Counted from the stretch's first letter, positions 44,492 to 54,146 are shown. The stretch: 64,000 nucleotides of DNA from Chitinophaga deserti (GCF_003149455.1 NZ_QFFK01000011.1:62001-126000); one strand, 5' to 3'. Program-made: numbers and translations. The notes: generated by a model not told the origin, from the sequence alone.

Positions 44492-44956
44492 ATGAATCAA
44501 CATACCTATACCACTTCAAAGGAATTCATCACTAAGTTTGAATTCGATTTCATGGAAACCTATTCGTTCTGCAGAGATTATGAACCCGGTTTTAAACCCA
44601 ATGGCATTGAGTATATTCTGCAGGCCGATGGCTCACTCCATCCAACGGCAGATCATACACACACTTTTCAGCGTACCGACCCACAGGTGGCGGAGTTCTT
44701 ACAAATTATGCAAACGGAAATAAAGGAAGTGCCAGCCTGGATGTGTGCCCCTTATTACCGGGATGCCGTACTATTTTATGACAGTAAGGGCACATTAATA
44801 ACCGCATTGAACATCTGTCTTAGTTGCGAGTATATGGAAACTGCTCCACGCGCACATATCAATGCGGATGCCCAAACATATGTATTGCTAAAACAGTTTT
44901 TCCTTTCGCTGGGGCACCATGTGGAAGATATATTCAGTCCACTGCCCGCAAAGTGA
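44492..44956 (+). CDS. cytoplasmic protein of unknown function
   Basis: From ATG 44492 the protein has 154 residues. It is soluble, with no signal peptide, and contains a SCEY motif and several aromatic-rich stretches. The sequence is not recognised. It is probably co-transcribed with the DUF6624 gene and overlaps the convergent barstar gene by 23 nt. The DUF6624-plus-small-protein layout could be a toxin-immunity arrangement, but nothing in the sequence proves this. Confidence 0.7.
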   Translation: MNQHTYTTSKEFITKFEFDFMETYSFCRDYEPGFKPNGIEYILQADGSLHPTADHTHTFQRTDPQVAEFLQIMQTEIKEVPAWMCAPYYRDAVLFYDSKGTLITALNICLSCEYMETAPRAHINADAQTYVLLKQFFLSLGHHVEDIFSPLPAK

Positions 44957-45329
44957 TATTGGGGTGTTCTGCAATGATCTCCAGCAGGATGTCGAAATAG
45001 GTTTGTCCGGTTCCGCTTTCGAGGGCGGCCAGCTTATCGCGGGCCAGGTCTTTATCGTATGGGGAATCAGTTAAGAGCTTGTCTTCGTAAAAACGCTTTG
45101 TGACCGCGTAGCCCAGCGCTGCACGGCTTTGTTCCATGTGTTGCCAGAATAGCACCACAGGTTCATTGATTTGGAGCAGCCCGAACCCTCCGTACAGGAG
45201 ATCATTGAAGGCATCCAGACTGTTACCCAGCTGCCAGTCTTCCCCGGACATAAACACCCGGTTGATCTCCGCATAAAAAGAAGGGATATCCGTAATACGG
45301 CTGCCATCTATGGTTACAAGCTTTTCCAT
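44934..45329 (-). CDS. barstar-family protein
   Basis: The 131-residue protein matches barstar, the intracellular inhibitor of barnase-type ribonucleases: ITDIPSFYAEINRVF (helix 1), EDWQLGNSLDAFNDLLYGGFG (inhibitory helix 2 and loop, with Asp in DAFNDLL expected to block the enzyme active site). The C-terminal third extends beyond classical barstar (about 90 residues). No ribonuclease toxin is recognisable in the window, so it is an orphan immunity or housekeeping copy. Confidence 0.85.
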   Translation of the reverse strand: MEKLVTIDGSRITDIPSFYAEINRVFMSGEDWQLGNSLDAFNDLLYGGFGLLQINEPVVLFWQHMEQSRAALGYAVTKRFYEDKLLTDSPYDKDLARDKLAALESGTGQTYFDILLEIIAEHPNITLRAVD

Positions 45330-45486
45330 ATAGTAATACGGATAAAGATACGGCTATGTCCGGTTACGGGCGCAAAACTGTCCGATTCCGGACGTTTCTT
45401 CCCCGTTATTATCAGTAAAACCCGCTACAGGTAAGCCTCTTCAATTCTGGCAGGGTGCTTGTCCATGCAGGGCATATCTTTACATT

Positions 45487-47877
45487 ATGGTCTACAATTA
45501 CTTCAAGATAGCTTTCCGCAACCTCTGGAAGCACAAGACCTTCTCCGCGATCAATATCGCCGGACTGGCAGCAGGCCTTACCGCCTGCTTCTTCATCCTG
45601 TCATACGTCCGGTTTGAGCTTAGTTACGATACCTTCCATAGCAAGGCCGACAGGATTGTACGGCTGCGCGATGATGTGATAACACCCACTGAAACGATCC
45701 CCAACGCCATTTCCGTATACCCTGCAGGGCCCGCCATCGCAGCAGAATTCCCGGAAGTAGAATCGTATACACGCGTTACGGTTACGGAAGCCATTATGTT
45801 AAACGGCGACAAAAAGTTCCGGGAACCCAATTGTATAATCGCAGACTCCACTTTCTTCAACATATTTGATTTTAAGCTACTGGAGGGTAAACCTTCTCAG
45901 GTGTTAGCTGCCCCTAACAGCGTGGTATTATCTCCCGCAGCAGCTACCCGGTATTTCGGAGATGCATCACCCATAGGTAAAACAATTCAAATCCCGAATA
46001 ACGAATCCCTGCTTACCTTAACCGTTACCGGAGTAATGGCCGTCATGCCGGAGAACTCCCAGCTGAAAGCGGATGTGGTTATTTCCATGTCCACCTTCAG
46101 AGAGCTGTATCAGCAAACGCCCGACAGCTGGACCAACCATGCTCCTTATACTTATCTGTTACTGAAACCCGGTGCTGACTATAAAGCCCTGCAGGCGAAG
46201 TTCCCCGCCTTTCTTGAAAAAAGGATCGGGGAAATGATGGACAATTACCAGATGCACTATACCTATCACCTCACCCCATTGAAAGATGTATACCTCAACT
46301 GGGGGCATTTCACCTATGCAGGTATTACCGGTAACAAGGTCAATGTGCGGATCTTCACGCTGGTAGCAGTGATGATCCTGCTTATCGCATGCTTTAACTT
46401 CATTAACCTGAGCACCGCCCGCGCCGCAGAGCGTGCCCGGGAAGTGGGGGTAAGGAAGGTAGTGGGGGCAGGGCAGCGGCAGCTGGTGATCCAATACCTC
46501 GGAGAATCTGTACTGCTGTGTTTGTTTGCTTTCGTATTATCAGTAGTGCTTTGCATATTGCTGGCGCCACTGTTTAATCAGCTGGCGGGTAAAACCATTT
46601 TCCAGTCTCTGCTACTAGGTAACTCCGGCCTGCTGTATTTATTTGCAGGGGCGGTGGCTACGGGTGTGCTTGCCGGCACGTATCCCGCCATGGTATTGTC
46701 GTCCTTTAAACCCGTTAAAGTCCTGAAAGGCAGGGTAACGGTGGGCAGGAAAGGGGTTACTATGCGCAGGGGGCTTGTAGTGGCGCAGTTTGCCATTTCG
46801 CTTTCGCTCATGATTGCCACCATCGTTGTATATAAACAAATGCGCTTTATGCGGCAGCAGGATCTGGGATTCAAGCCGGATCAGACTGTTGTGGTCACCA
46901 CAGGCACGATCCCCGCTGCGGAATCTTTCCGGCATGCGGTGAGTGGACTGCCCGGCGTGCAATCCGTCAGCCGCAGTTCCAGTGTTCCCGGGCGGGAGCA
47001 TACCAGCGCCTATTCGGAACTGGAAAACGTACATGGCGATTTTCAGAAGTCTAATGTGGATCTCTACTTTACAGACTTTGATTTCATTCCCCAATACAAA
47101 TTGCACCTGGTAGCAGGCAGGGCGTTTAATACGCAGTTCAGGACAGATTCCACGCAGGCTATGTTGCTGAACGAAGCAGCGGTTAAAATGCTGGGGTATC
47201 CGTCACCTCAGGCTGCTATCGGCAGGCGCTTCAAACAATGGGGGCGCGAAGGCACAATTGTGGGTGTACTGAAGAATTTCCATTATCATTCCCTACAGCA
47301 ACAGATACAGCCCCTCAGCATGCGTATTGAACCGGGTGCCTTTGAGCTCATGTCTATTAAAGTAAAACCCGGGGAACTGAAAGAAACGCTGGCGGCCATC
47401 GAGAAAACCTGGAACGCACAGATAGGCGGCAGGCCGTTCGTATACCAGGTGCTGGATGAGGGTTTTAATCTTCAGTATCAGCAGGACGAGCGTTTCGGTA
47501 CCTTATTCTTCTACTTTTCCATCCTTGCTATATTCATATCGTGCCTTGGCCTGTTAGGGCTTGTGGCTTACAGCACCATCCGCCGTGCCAAGGAAATCGG
47601 CATCCGCAAAGTGCTCGGTGCTTCTGCTGCCGGAGTGATGATGCTGCTTTCCAAGGAATTTATCGTGCTTATCGGTCTGGCGGCTTTGATTGCCGTACCG
47701 CTTGTATGGTTCGGCATGCACGAATGGCTCAATGGCTATGCATACCGTACTACACTTTCCTGGTGGGTGTTTGTACTGGCAGGAGGGTTCACTTTAGTAG
47801 TGGCGCTGCTGACGGTGAGCTTCCACTCCCTGAAAGCCGCCTTCACCAACCCCATAAAATCTTTACAAACGGAATAA
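45487..47877 (+). CDS. ABC transporter permease (MacB/FtsX type)
   Basis: The 796-residue inner-membrane protein has the duplicated Bacteroidota layout: TM1 (SAINIAGLAAGLTACFFILSY), a MacB periplasmic core domain (about 60-250), an FtsX domain with three segments around 285-410, a second periplasmic core domain (about 430-640) and a final FtsX domain (TIRRAKEIGIRKVLGASAAG between segments at 665-795). No ATPase gene is adjacent. It likely exports a peptide, lipoprotein or antibiotic. Confidence 0.92.
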   Translation: MVYNYFKIAFRNLWKHKTFSAINIAGLAAGLTACFFILSYVRFELSYDTFHSKADRIVRLRDDVITPTETIPNAISVYPAGPAIAAEFPEVESYTRVTVTEAIMLNGDKKFREPNCIIADSTFFNIFDFKLLEGKPSQVLAAPNSVVLSPAAATRYFGDASPIGKTIQIPNNESLLTLTVTGVMAVMPENSQLKADVVISMSTFRELYQQTPDSWTNHAPYTYLLLKPGADYKALQAKFPAFLEKRIGEMMDNYQMHYTYHLTPLKDVYLNWGHFTYAGITGNKVNVRIFTLVAVMILLIACFNFINLSTARAAERAREVGVRKVVGAGQRQLVIQYLGESVLLCLFAFVLSVVLCILLAPLFNQLAGKTIFQSLLLGNSGLLYLFAGAVATGVLAGTYPAMVLSSFKPVKVLKGRVTVGRKGVTMRRGLVVAQFAISLSLMIATIVVYKQMRFMRQQDLGFKPDQTVVVTTGTIPAAESFRHAVSGLPGVQSVSRSSSVPGREHTSAYSELENVHGDFQKSNVDLYFTDFDFIPQYKLHLVAGRAFNTQFRTDSTQAMLLNEAAVKMLGYPSPQAAIGRRFKQWGREGTIVGVLKNFHYHSLQQQIQPLSMRIEPGAFELMSIKVKPGELKETLAAIEKTWNAQIGGRPFVYQVLDEGFNLQYQQDERFGTLFFYFSILAIFISCLGLLGLVAYSTIRRAKEIGIRKVLGASAAGVMMLLSKEFIVLIGLAALIAVPLVWFGMHEWLNGYAYRTTLSWWVFVLAGGFTLVVALLTVSFHSLKAAFTNPIKSLQTE

Positions 47878-47898
47878 CCGGCCTTCTATTTCAGCTTC

Positions 47899-47926
47899 AG
47901 GCGCCTGTACTAACATACAGGCGCCT
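47899..47926 (+). terminator. terminator of the ABC permease gene
   Basis: A perfect 11-bp stem AGGCGCCTGTA / TACAGGCGCCT with a short loop, followed by TTTTTG. It is 21 nt past the stop. Confidence 0.9.
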
Positions 47927-47940
47927 TTTTGTTTGTATGA

Positions 47941-48096
47941 CAGTACAGGACAAATACCACCGCACAGGCGCATATACCCAAACAATATGCAGGTAAAAAC
48001 GCAAAGCTGACAGTGAACGGGACTACCGTTAAACTCCAAAGAAATGGAGCCATTAGCCTGCCAAGCGGGCAATACACACTGGAAGCGGTAAAATAG
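47941..48096 (+). pseudogene. remnant of a C-terminal domain, possibly alpha-L-rhamnosidase
   Basis: A stop-to-stop frame of 51 codons with no start reads as a beta-sandwich tail (AKLTVNGTTVKL, GAISLPSGQYTLEAVK, then stop). Its layout resembles the C-terminal domain of GH78 alpha-L-rhamnosidases or related glycosidases. Nothing upstream continues it, since the terminator at 47899 intervenes. It looks like a leftover of a deleted gene. Confidence 0.45.
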
Positions 48097-48101
48097 AAAT
48101 T

Positions 48102-49109
48102 CTACAACACGATATTGTTTACAGGAACGATGGGGGCGGGGAGTGCCGGTTCATCCAGCATATCGCGCATATCGATTTCAATCGTGCGGCTGATCTGTGT
48201 AATGGGCACATCGTTGGCGCTGCCTTCAAACGGGTTAACCGAGCTTTCACCTACAGTGTCCAGCGTATGGAAGGCCCAGGCCACCATGGCAGAAAAAGGG
48301 ATATTGAGCCAGATGGTATAGCCTTGCAGGAAAGTACCATCGCCCAACCGCGCATACTCCTTCAGCAAACCAAACGGCAGCAGGAAGATGAATATGAACA
48401 TGAGGTAGGTGGCTACCGATGCAAAGTTGCGGGGATAAGGGAAGTTCTTGATACGCTCTGCCTTACCCTGATCGTCCGTAAACCGGATGATGCCGTTCTG
48501 TAATTCCTTCCACTGAAAATCATTGATAACACCTTCCTGCCTAAGCCCCGCAAGCGTTTCGGACTGCAGGGCTATCAGCTGAGTGGCGCGGTTCTTCTTG
48601 GAGAGGATGTATTGCAATTCATCCCCCGTTAAATATCCTGCCAATTCATCTTCGAGTTTGGATTGCTTCTCGGGAATAACATAATGATCTGCCTGAAACG
48701 ACTGGTTACTGTGCCGTTGCATGTTTTCCCAGCTGCGCGGCTCCCTGAGCTGGAAGCGCAATGCCGTTAACCAGGCAAAGTGGCGGTAGAACATTTGCTT
48801 CACCGTGGCTGATTGCTTTCCTCCCAGTGCGTCCCGCAGGGTATAGCCGAAACTGCGGCTGTCGTTGATAATGGCTCCGTATATCTGGCGGGCCTCCCAG
48901 ATCCTTCCGTAACTGGCATTGTTCTTAAACCCGATGATAAAGGCCAGTCCGGTTCCAAGGAATGCAACCGGCTGCCAGGGTAAAGCGAGGAACGACATAC
49001 CGGCGGCGTACAGCACTGTGGGAATGGCGGATATCGCCAGCAGGAGGAGTGTATCCCTTAACGTCCAGGTAAAGAATTCAAGCGGGGTGTAGCGTTTTCC
49101 GGTATGCAT
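48102..49109 (-). CDS. bestrophin-family anion channel protein
   Basis: The 335-residue inner-membrane protein matches bacterial bestrophins (UPF0187): SYGRIWEARQIYGAIINDSR after TM2, the conserved hydrophobic core around 20-60 and 225-285, and TVGESSVNPFEGSANDVPI, the acidic Ca/lining segment near the C-terminus. Four membrane segments are visible. It would form a pentameric anion channel. It is monocistronic. Confidence 0.9.
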   Translation of the reverse strand: MHTGKRYTPLEFFTWTLRDTLLLLAISAIPTVLYAAGMSFLALPWQPVAFLGTGLAFIIGFKNNASYGRIWEARQIYGAIINDSRSFGYTLRDALGGKQSATVKQMFYRHFAWLTALRFQLREPRSWENMQRHSNQSFQADHYVIPEKQSKLEDELAGYLTGDELQYILSKKNRATQLIALQSETLAGLRQEGVINDFQWKELQNGIIRFTDDQGKAERIKNFPYPRNFASVATYLMFIFIFLLPFGLLKEYARLGDGTFLQGYTIWLNIPFSAMVAWAFHTLDTVGESSVNPFEGSANDVPITQISRTIEIDMRDMLDEPALPAPIVPVNNIVL

Positions 49110-49189
49110 ATGGTGTTGGATTGAGGTGATATCCTAAATTAATGCATTTCAGGTAATTGTGTTACAGGCTGTGCCGCCTGCGGAAACAG

Positions 49190-49224
49190 AAAAGCCGCGT
49201 TCATCATGGACGAACGCGGCTTTT
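49190..49224 (-). terminator. terminator of the TraB/GumN gene
   Basis: A perfect 13-bp stem (AAAAGCCGCGTTC and complement) with a 9-nt loop; T4 runs out of the hairpin leftward. It is 22 nt past the stop at 49247. Confidence 0.88.
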
Positions 49225-49246
49225 GGGTAAGATAGAAATAAAAGGA

Positions 49247-52200
49247 TTAGTCGGTTTCGGCTACTTCCGCTTCTTCGAAATATTCAGTGTACAGGCGTTG
49301 CGCCTCTTCAGAGAGCTTCGCCTTGTCTTCGGCAATTTCCTTTGAAACATCGTAGAACTGGTCCGGCTCATAGTTTATTTTTGTGGTATCCAGCGAGCAG
49401 GGGCCTATCAGCAGGTAGGACCATTCGTCGTCAACATTGATGTGGTATAACAACATAGACTCCGTCTGGTTATTGCGTTTCACATTATGACGGGAAATAA
49501 ACTTACAATCCTTCACTGTATAATCATCCGAATAGTAATTGGCAATATACGCACCTGCTACTTTCTCCTGCGACAATAAATGGCGGATATGCTTTTCCGT
49601 ACCCTGTTCTTTCAGTTTGGAGATAAAACTATAACCTGCATTATAATCTTCAATGATTGATTTCAGGTCTTTATCTGCCACTTTCACCCCGGAATTAATG
49701 AGGCCCCTTGCACCGAGGGCACGCATCGCAGCGTATTTGCCAGCCATAATTTCCCGGAAAATCTGTTGTGAATTATGTTTGATACCGGGAACAGCCAGCA
49801 CATATGCGCTTCTAAACAGATTGGTGTTCCAGCCCAGATATTCATCTTCGTCCTTTTTCTTCTTCCATTCAGCCACCAAACGTTTAATGTTCCGCTCTAC
49901 ACCCGGCACCAGCCTCTGCAGGTTATACCGCGCGAAATCCGGAGCCTGCCAGATAGAGTCAAAATAGTAGAAGGCAACGAATTCCTGCAGGAACACATCA
50001 GACTTTGCAGCAAGGTCAATCAATTGAGGAAGGTATTTCTTAAATGAGGAATCTCCCTTCAACTGAAGGCTGATAATTTGTCTTTCGTTGTTGAGGTCTT
50101 CCGGCAGATCAACCGCCAGCTTCAGGAACGACTGCATACCTTCGTCGGTTCGAAGCAGGCTCAGAACACGCAGCAATGTTTTACGATGATCCACATCCGG
50201 AACGCTCCTGTACAGCTTTTCCGTGAAAGGAATAACCACATTGCCTGCAGAAGGCGGGAGGCTGGCCAGTAGCATAACTTTCGCATTTACCTCGCCTGTA
50301 TCGAGCGGGAACGGCTTTTCAAGGGTCTTCAATACGAGGGGGATATCAGCACTGTCTACATCAAATTCCATGAGGTAAGCTTTGGCCTGATTGAAAAGAG
50401 CGGTATCCCTGCTTTGAAGGTCCGTCATCAGCAATGGCACCTTGGGTGAGGTGACGGATTGGGTATCCTCCAGTGCTTTTGCTGTGGGGCGGAAAGAAGA
50501 GAGGAATGTTTTGGCATAGTCCGTTTTAGCCAGCTCCCCGGGAGCTATCAGGTTAATACTAAATAAAGTATGGCCTGCCAATACGGATTTCTTATACCAG
50601 TGCAATCCGTTCGCCTCGCTCTTCAGCTCAGCTTCGTATACCTTTAGCTTACCATCGTTATAAATCCGGCGTCCGGTTTCCTTAAATGTGGTATCATTTA
50701 TTTTCACCAGGTACTTGGCAAGGGAATCAGGTACCCGTTCGAAATACCTGTCGAATTTGACCTGCTCGATGAAGTACATGGAATAGTTGGTGCTATCCAT
50801 CGCGGTATAAATCCGCTCATTATTTTGGGAATCCTTCGCAACATCACCACCACTGAACTTTTCTGGTCCAAGCAGTGTAAAGGTGCCGTCTTTCGAAGTA
50901 AACGGCACGGATACAGGCTTGCTCCCGATAGGCAAAACCTGCAATGAACGCAGGTAGCGGCCGGGGAGGAGACTGTCTGTCTTCTTCTCATCATAAGTGC
51001 AAAGCATGGAATATGCCAGGTTACCACGGGCCACGTAATGCAGTTTTGATGTATAACCATTACTATGGCGGAAAGTGAACTCATGGCGGGGCAGGCCTGC
51101 ATAAGTCACAACACTGGATTCAATCAACCGTGCCGTGGAGTCCTGCGAGGTAACCAAAACACGAAGATTGCGGATGATTGTTGCATCACTGGTATTGTAA
51201 TACCCCCTTTTTGTTTTGATAATGCGGAAAATATAAGTGATCTGATTAGGCTTATCCAGTGCCGAATATATTTCTTCCGGCCGTTCGGTTTCCAGTCCCG
51301 CCTTCACCTGATTAGCATCAGATGGCAGCATCACCGACACACCAAAATCAGGGCGGCTTACTGTTTCATACACTGATGCCTGCCGTACGATGTCGTAGAA
51401 GCGGACAGACTCAAAAAAGTCGTTACGCCCCTGTTCATTGGCTTCCTGCGCACCATACATGAATATCAATGCGCGGTTATTCTGCATGAAAATACGCAGG
51501 TGAAACTGAATCTGGGATTGCGTCATCACTGCTTCCACACCCTGCATATTGCGATAAGTGATCGGGTACGACTTCTCTACCTGGGCGTTCCCCTGGCGGG
51601 CCATACCATCGATAAGGCCCTTTACGATCTGGCTTTCATCACGGGTAAGCTGGGGAATATCGATAGAAAATGCGAAACCTGCTTCTCCCATGGTACTGGT
51701 TCCGATGTACATCTTCCGGTTCATATTGGGAATAGGCATAGTGCTGGGGGATCCCGGAAGCGTTACGCTATAGCCGTCTGTAAGGCGATTGAGGGGGTAT
51801 CCCTTCAGGCTGTCGAGCGTTACACGCTCGCGGGCAGCCACTCCGGTAAAGGAAGCAGGAACGGCCTCTACAGTGAAGCCTTTCTTCCGTAAAAGTTCCA
51901 CCATACCCAATTTACCGGGCAGGTGTGCTACCCCCACGGCAGCAAACACACTCCCTTGGCTGACCAGGGCAGCGAGGTTATCCGCCATTTCACGGTTGCG
52001 GGGGATCATTGAAAAGTCGGCCCCCGACTTGTTGAAGTCTTTAATGATTTCATCGGGGTTACCTCTGTAGTACAGGTCTACCAGTTTGAGCAGGTAACTT
52101 TTTTTCAGGCTTTTCATGGATTCACGGCCACCTTCACCATCAGGACCGTCGCCCCAGTAACCGATATCCCACAGGAAGCGGTCTTTCTCAAAATTGCCGT

Positions 52201-52840
52201 CATTCATGAGCAACTGGGTCTGGTTCTTTAATTGTTCAAGACTATGGACGGGCTTCCCCATCCGGGTGGCTTTCTGATGGAACCAGCCATCGAGGAAGGC
52301 GCTTTCTTTTCTGTTGGCATTAGCAGGTTCACCGTTCTCCTCTTCATCAAGCATCGCTTCTTCGGAATCGGTGAGCAGTTTCTCGATAAACCAGAGGCTT
52401 TTCATCTTCAGTTTTTCGATAGGCACCCCGGTTTTGAGGACAACCAGACTATCTACAAACCGGTATTCATCCTCACTGAGGATCTTACGCATTTCGTTCG
52501 GTGTTTCCTGCATGAAGCCTTCCGGGGAGAGGAGGAAGCTCATGAGGGAGTCCAGGTCCACTTCCATGGCAAAAGACTTCACCTGCTTCAGGGCGGTGAG
52601 CACAGAGTCGCTGAATTCGAAAACCCGTTTATCGGCCAGGTGCATGGTGCCGAAAAGATAGGAGGGAGCCGCAGTTTTAGGGCCTGTGATACGCCAGAGT
52701 AACTGGTAATCCGACCTGTTGGGCTGCTGCTGCTGGGCGCTTGAAGCGAAACCAGCCGTCAGCAGGGCAAAGAGTAATATTGTACGGGATAAACAACGGA
52801 GGGGCTGGCGCTGCCCCCGTTTGGTACGGGATGTAAACAT
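49247..52840 (-). CDS. large secreted TraB/GumN-domain protein
   Basis: The 1197-residue protein has a signal peptide (LFALLTAGFASSAQ) and an N-terminal TraB/GumN domain (about 45-345) with GTMHL at 64-68 and the GVAHLPGKLGMVELLRKKG hallmark. About 850 further residues follow: two beta-rich regions (about 355-640) and a long helical, HEAT-like region from about 830. TraB/GumN proteins are proposed membrane-linked metalloproteases (Tiki-like) and are usually 280-400 residues, so this is a fusion. Long frame to 52855 is shortened to ATG 52840. An exact TACCTTTG box lies at 52845-52852, too close to serve this start. Confidence 0.85.
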   Translation of the reverse strand: MFTSRTKRGQRQPLRCLSRTILLFALLTAGFASSAQQQQPNRSDYQLLWRITGPKTAAPSYLFGTMHLADKRVFEFSDSVLTALKQVKSFAMEVDLDSLMSFLLSPEGFMQETPNEMRKILSEDEYRFVDSLVVLKTGVPIEKLKMKSLWFIEKLLTDSEEAMLDEEENGEPANANRKESAFLDGWFHQKATRMGKPVHSLEQLKNQTQLLMNDGNFEKDRFLWDIGYWGDGPDGEGGRESMKSLKKSYLLKLVDLYYRGNPDEIIKDFNKSGADFSMIPRNREMADNLAALVSQGSVFAAVGVAHLPGKLGMVELLRKKGFTVEAVPASFTGVAARERVTLDSLKGYPLNRLTDGYSVTLPGSPSTMPIPNMNRKMYIGTSTMGEAGFAFSIDIPQLTRDESQIVKGLIDGMARQGNAQVEKSYPITYRNMQGVEAVMTQSQIQFHLRIFMQNNRALIFMYGAQEANEQGRNDFFESVRFYDIVRQASVYETVSRPDFGVSVMLPSDANQVKAGLETERPEEIYSALDKPNQITYIFRIIKTKRGYYNTSDATIIRNLRVLVTSQDSTARLIESSVVTYAGLPRHEFTFRHSNGYTSKLHYVARGNLAYSMLCTYDEKKTDSLLPGRYLRSLQVLPIGSKPVSVPFTSKDGTFTLLGPEKFSGGDVAKDSQNNERIYTAMDSTNYSMYFIEQVKFDRYFERVPDSLAKYLVKINDTTFKETGRRIYNDGKLKVYEAELKSEANGLHWYKKSVLAGHTLFSINLIAPGELAKTDYAKTFLSSFRPTAKALEDTQSVTSPKVPLLMTDLQSRDTALFNQAKAYLMEFDVDSADIPLVLKTLEKPFPLDTGEVNAKVMLLASLPPSAGNVVIPFTEKLYRSVPDVDHRKTLLRVLSLLRTDEGMQSFLKLAVDLPEDLNNERQIISLQLKGDSSFKKYLPQLIDLAAKSDVFLQEFVAFYYFDSIWQAPDFARYNLQRLVPGVERNIKRLVAEWKKKKDEDEYLGWNTNLFRSAYVLAVPGIKHNSQQIFREIMAGKYAAMRALGARGLINSGVKVADKDLKSIIEDYNAGYSFISKLKEQGTEKHIRHLLSQEKVAGAYIANYYSDDYTVKDCKFISRHNVKRNNQTESMLLYHINVDDEWSYLLIGPCSLDTTKINYEPDQFYDVSKEIAEDKAKLSEEAQRLYTEYFEEAEVAETD

Positions 52841-52863
52841 GGCGCAAAGGTACATAAGCCGGT

Positions 52864-54105
52864 TTATTGAAAAATGGAACGGAGGTTGTATTTGGCGGTC
52901 CGTAGGTTAGCCAGATTGATCACCCCTAATCCCACACATATAAGAACTGAAACGGCCAGCAGCAGTTCGTTAATGGCCGGAATAGGGAAGCTTACCAGTG
53001 CCCCGATGCCCTGGGCGCCGAGGAGCAGCTCATTGAGCAATACGCCTGTGGCGAAGAAAGCAATGCCGGCTTTAATTACACGGTTCACCGGTAACAACCC
53101 CTCTGCCACCACGAGCCCCAGCAGGAGCAGACTGATCCCTACCAGCAACACGAGATGGAGATAGGCTATTACTACCGTACGGTACCCAAAAGCCATGGTG
53201 TTCAGGGCAGGTATGGCCGAGCCAAACTGCAGAATGAACTTGATGGAGAATGCCAATGCCACGATCACCAGTAACACAACAGGGAGCCGCTGCATCCCGG
53301 AAACTATTACCTGCCGCGACTGCCATAATGCTACTACGAACCGCGCCCAGCCTAAGACCTGTAACAACGCGGAAGCTCCGGCAATGGCAACGAGATACCA
53401 TGGCAGATGCAGCCATAAAACCGATAATCCGTAAGCTGGCAAACAGCTGAACAAAAACACCCTGAATATGTAACTTTCCCCCGGCAAACGGATGTTGCGG
53501 CCGGCGAGGTAATGGATCATCAACCCCATAGCTGCGAAAAAGAACCAGCCGTTATACTGGAAGTGGAGATACCAGTAGATGGAAGCCAGGTAAGCATGCT
53601 GTGTGGCGGTATGCGTGGCCATCATATAACTGAGGCAGCAGGTACCTATGGCAGAAATCATATTCCATATCAGCGCTGCCTTAAACCAGTTACTCCCAGC
53701 AAATGGAGCTATGCCCCGCACTGCCCGGAAATACACAGCAGCATACAGGAAAGAAAGCACCATAGACGCGGTAGAGAAAGCAATCGACCAAAGGGCATAT
53801 CCCTGTAACGTGAAAGTAATCAGCATACCATATGCGCATAGTAAAGAAGCGGAGAGGAGGAGGTTAAACTTCCGCATAGTGCCTGCAGGAACAGGCTGCG
53901 GCAAAGCCCTTACCATCAAAACCATCAACAACATAGTAACCCACCCCCCAAACGCAAAATGGGAGTGGGCATGCAGCAGGTTCCGCTGATCGGCCCAGGG
54001 CAGGGAAAAAGCTATCTTATACCGTATCAGCACCCCCCAAACTGTCACTAACAAAAGGTTCAGCAGGCATATACGCACCCAGGTCACGGCCTGATTATTA
54101 TTCAT
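52864..54105 (-). CDS. multi-pass membrane protein related to heme-copper oxidase subunit I
   Basis: The 413-residue protein has about 12 membrane segments. His45, His47 and His49 in HAHSHFAFGGW, near the start of TM2, fit the HAH-xxxxGW form of heme-copper-oxidase subunit I and NO-reductase-like proteins. Further His residues lie at 165, 170, 181 (YLHFQYNGWFFF) and 198, and in AYLHLVLL near 330. The position beside an Rrf2 regulator and a hemerythrin gene points to nitric-oxide response. It is half the size of catalytic NorB/CcoN and no partner subunit is adjacent, so catalysis is unproven; an NnrS-like role is an alternative. Confidence 0.55.
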   Translation of the reverse strand: MNNNQAVTWVRICLLNLLLVTVWGVLIRYKIAFSLPWADQRNLLHAHSHFAFGGWVTMLLMVLMVRALPQPVPAGTMRKFNLLLSASLLCAYGMLITFTLQGYALWSIAFSTASMVLSFLYAAVYFRAVRGIAPFAGSNWFKAALIWNMISAIGTCCLSYMMATHTATQHAYLASIYWYLHFQYNGWFFFAAMGLMIHYLAGRNIRLPGESYIFRVFLFSCLPAYGLSVLWLHLPWYLVAIAGASALLQVLGWARFVVALWQSRQVIVSGMQRLPVVLLVIVALAFSIKFILQFGSAIPALNTMAFGYRTVVIAYLHLVLLVGISLLLLGLVVAEGLLPVNRVIKAGIAFFATGVLLNELLLGAQGIGALVSFPIPAINELLLAVSVLICVGLGVINLANLRTAKYNLRSIFQ

Positions 54106-54138
54106 TATTACCGATTATTACCGTGTTAAATACTGATA

Positions 54139-54146
54139 CAAATCTA
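54139..54146 (-). promoter_or_regulatory. -7 box upstream of the heme-copper-oxidase-like gene
   Basis: The complement reads TAGATTTG, an exact TAnnTTTG, followed downstream by TTGTATCAGTA, which resembles the motif at the Rrf2 and hemerythrin promoters. The leader would be about 27 nt. Confidence 0.5.

Noticed and set aside
47541..47996. 151-codon rightward frame crossing the ABC permease end
   Set aside because: Overlaps the permease gene in another frame and spans its terminator.
52845..52852. Exact TACCTTTG box before the TraB gene as its promoter
   Set aside because: It lies 5 nt upstream of the start codon, so the transcript would begin at or after it; probably chance or read-through from the upstream gene serves.
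54106..54130. ATTATTACCG doublet before the heme-copper-oxidase-like gene
   Set aside because: Only two copies at a 10-bp step, so too little to add to the 11-bp array class.
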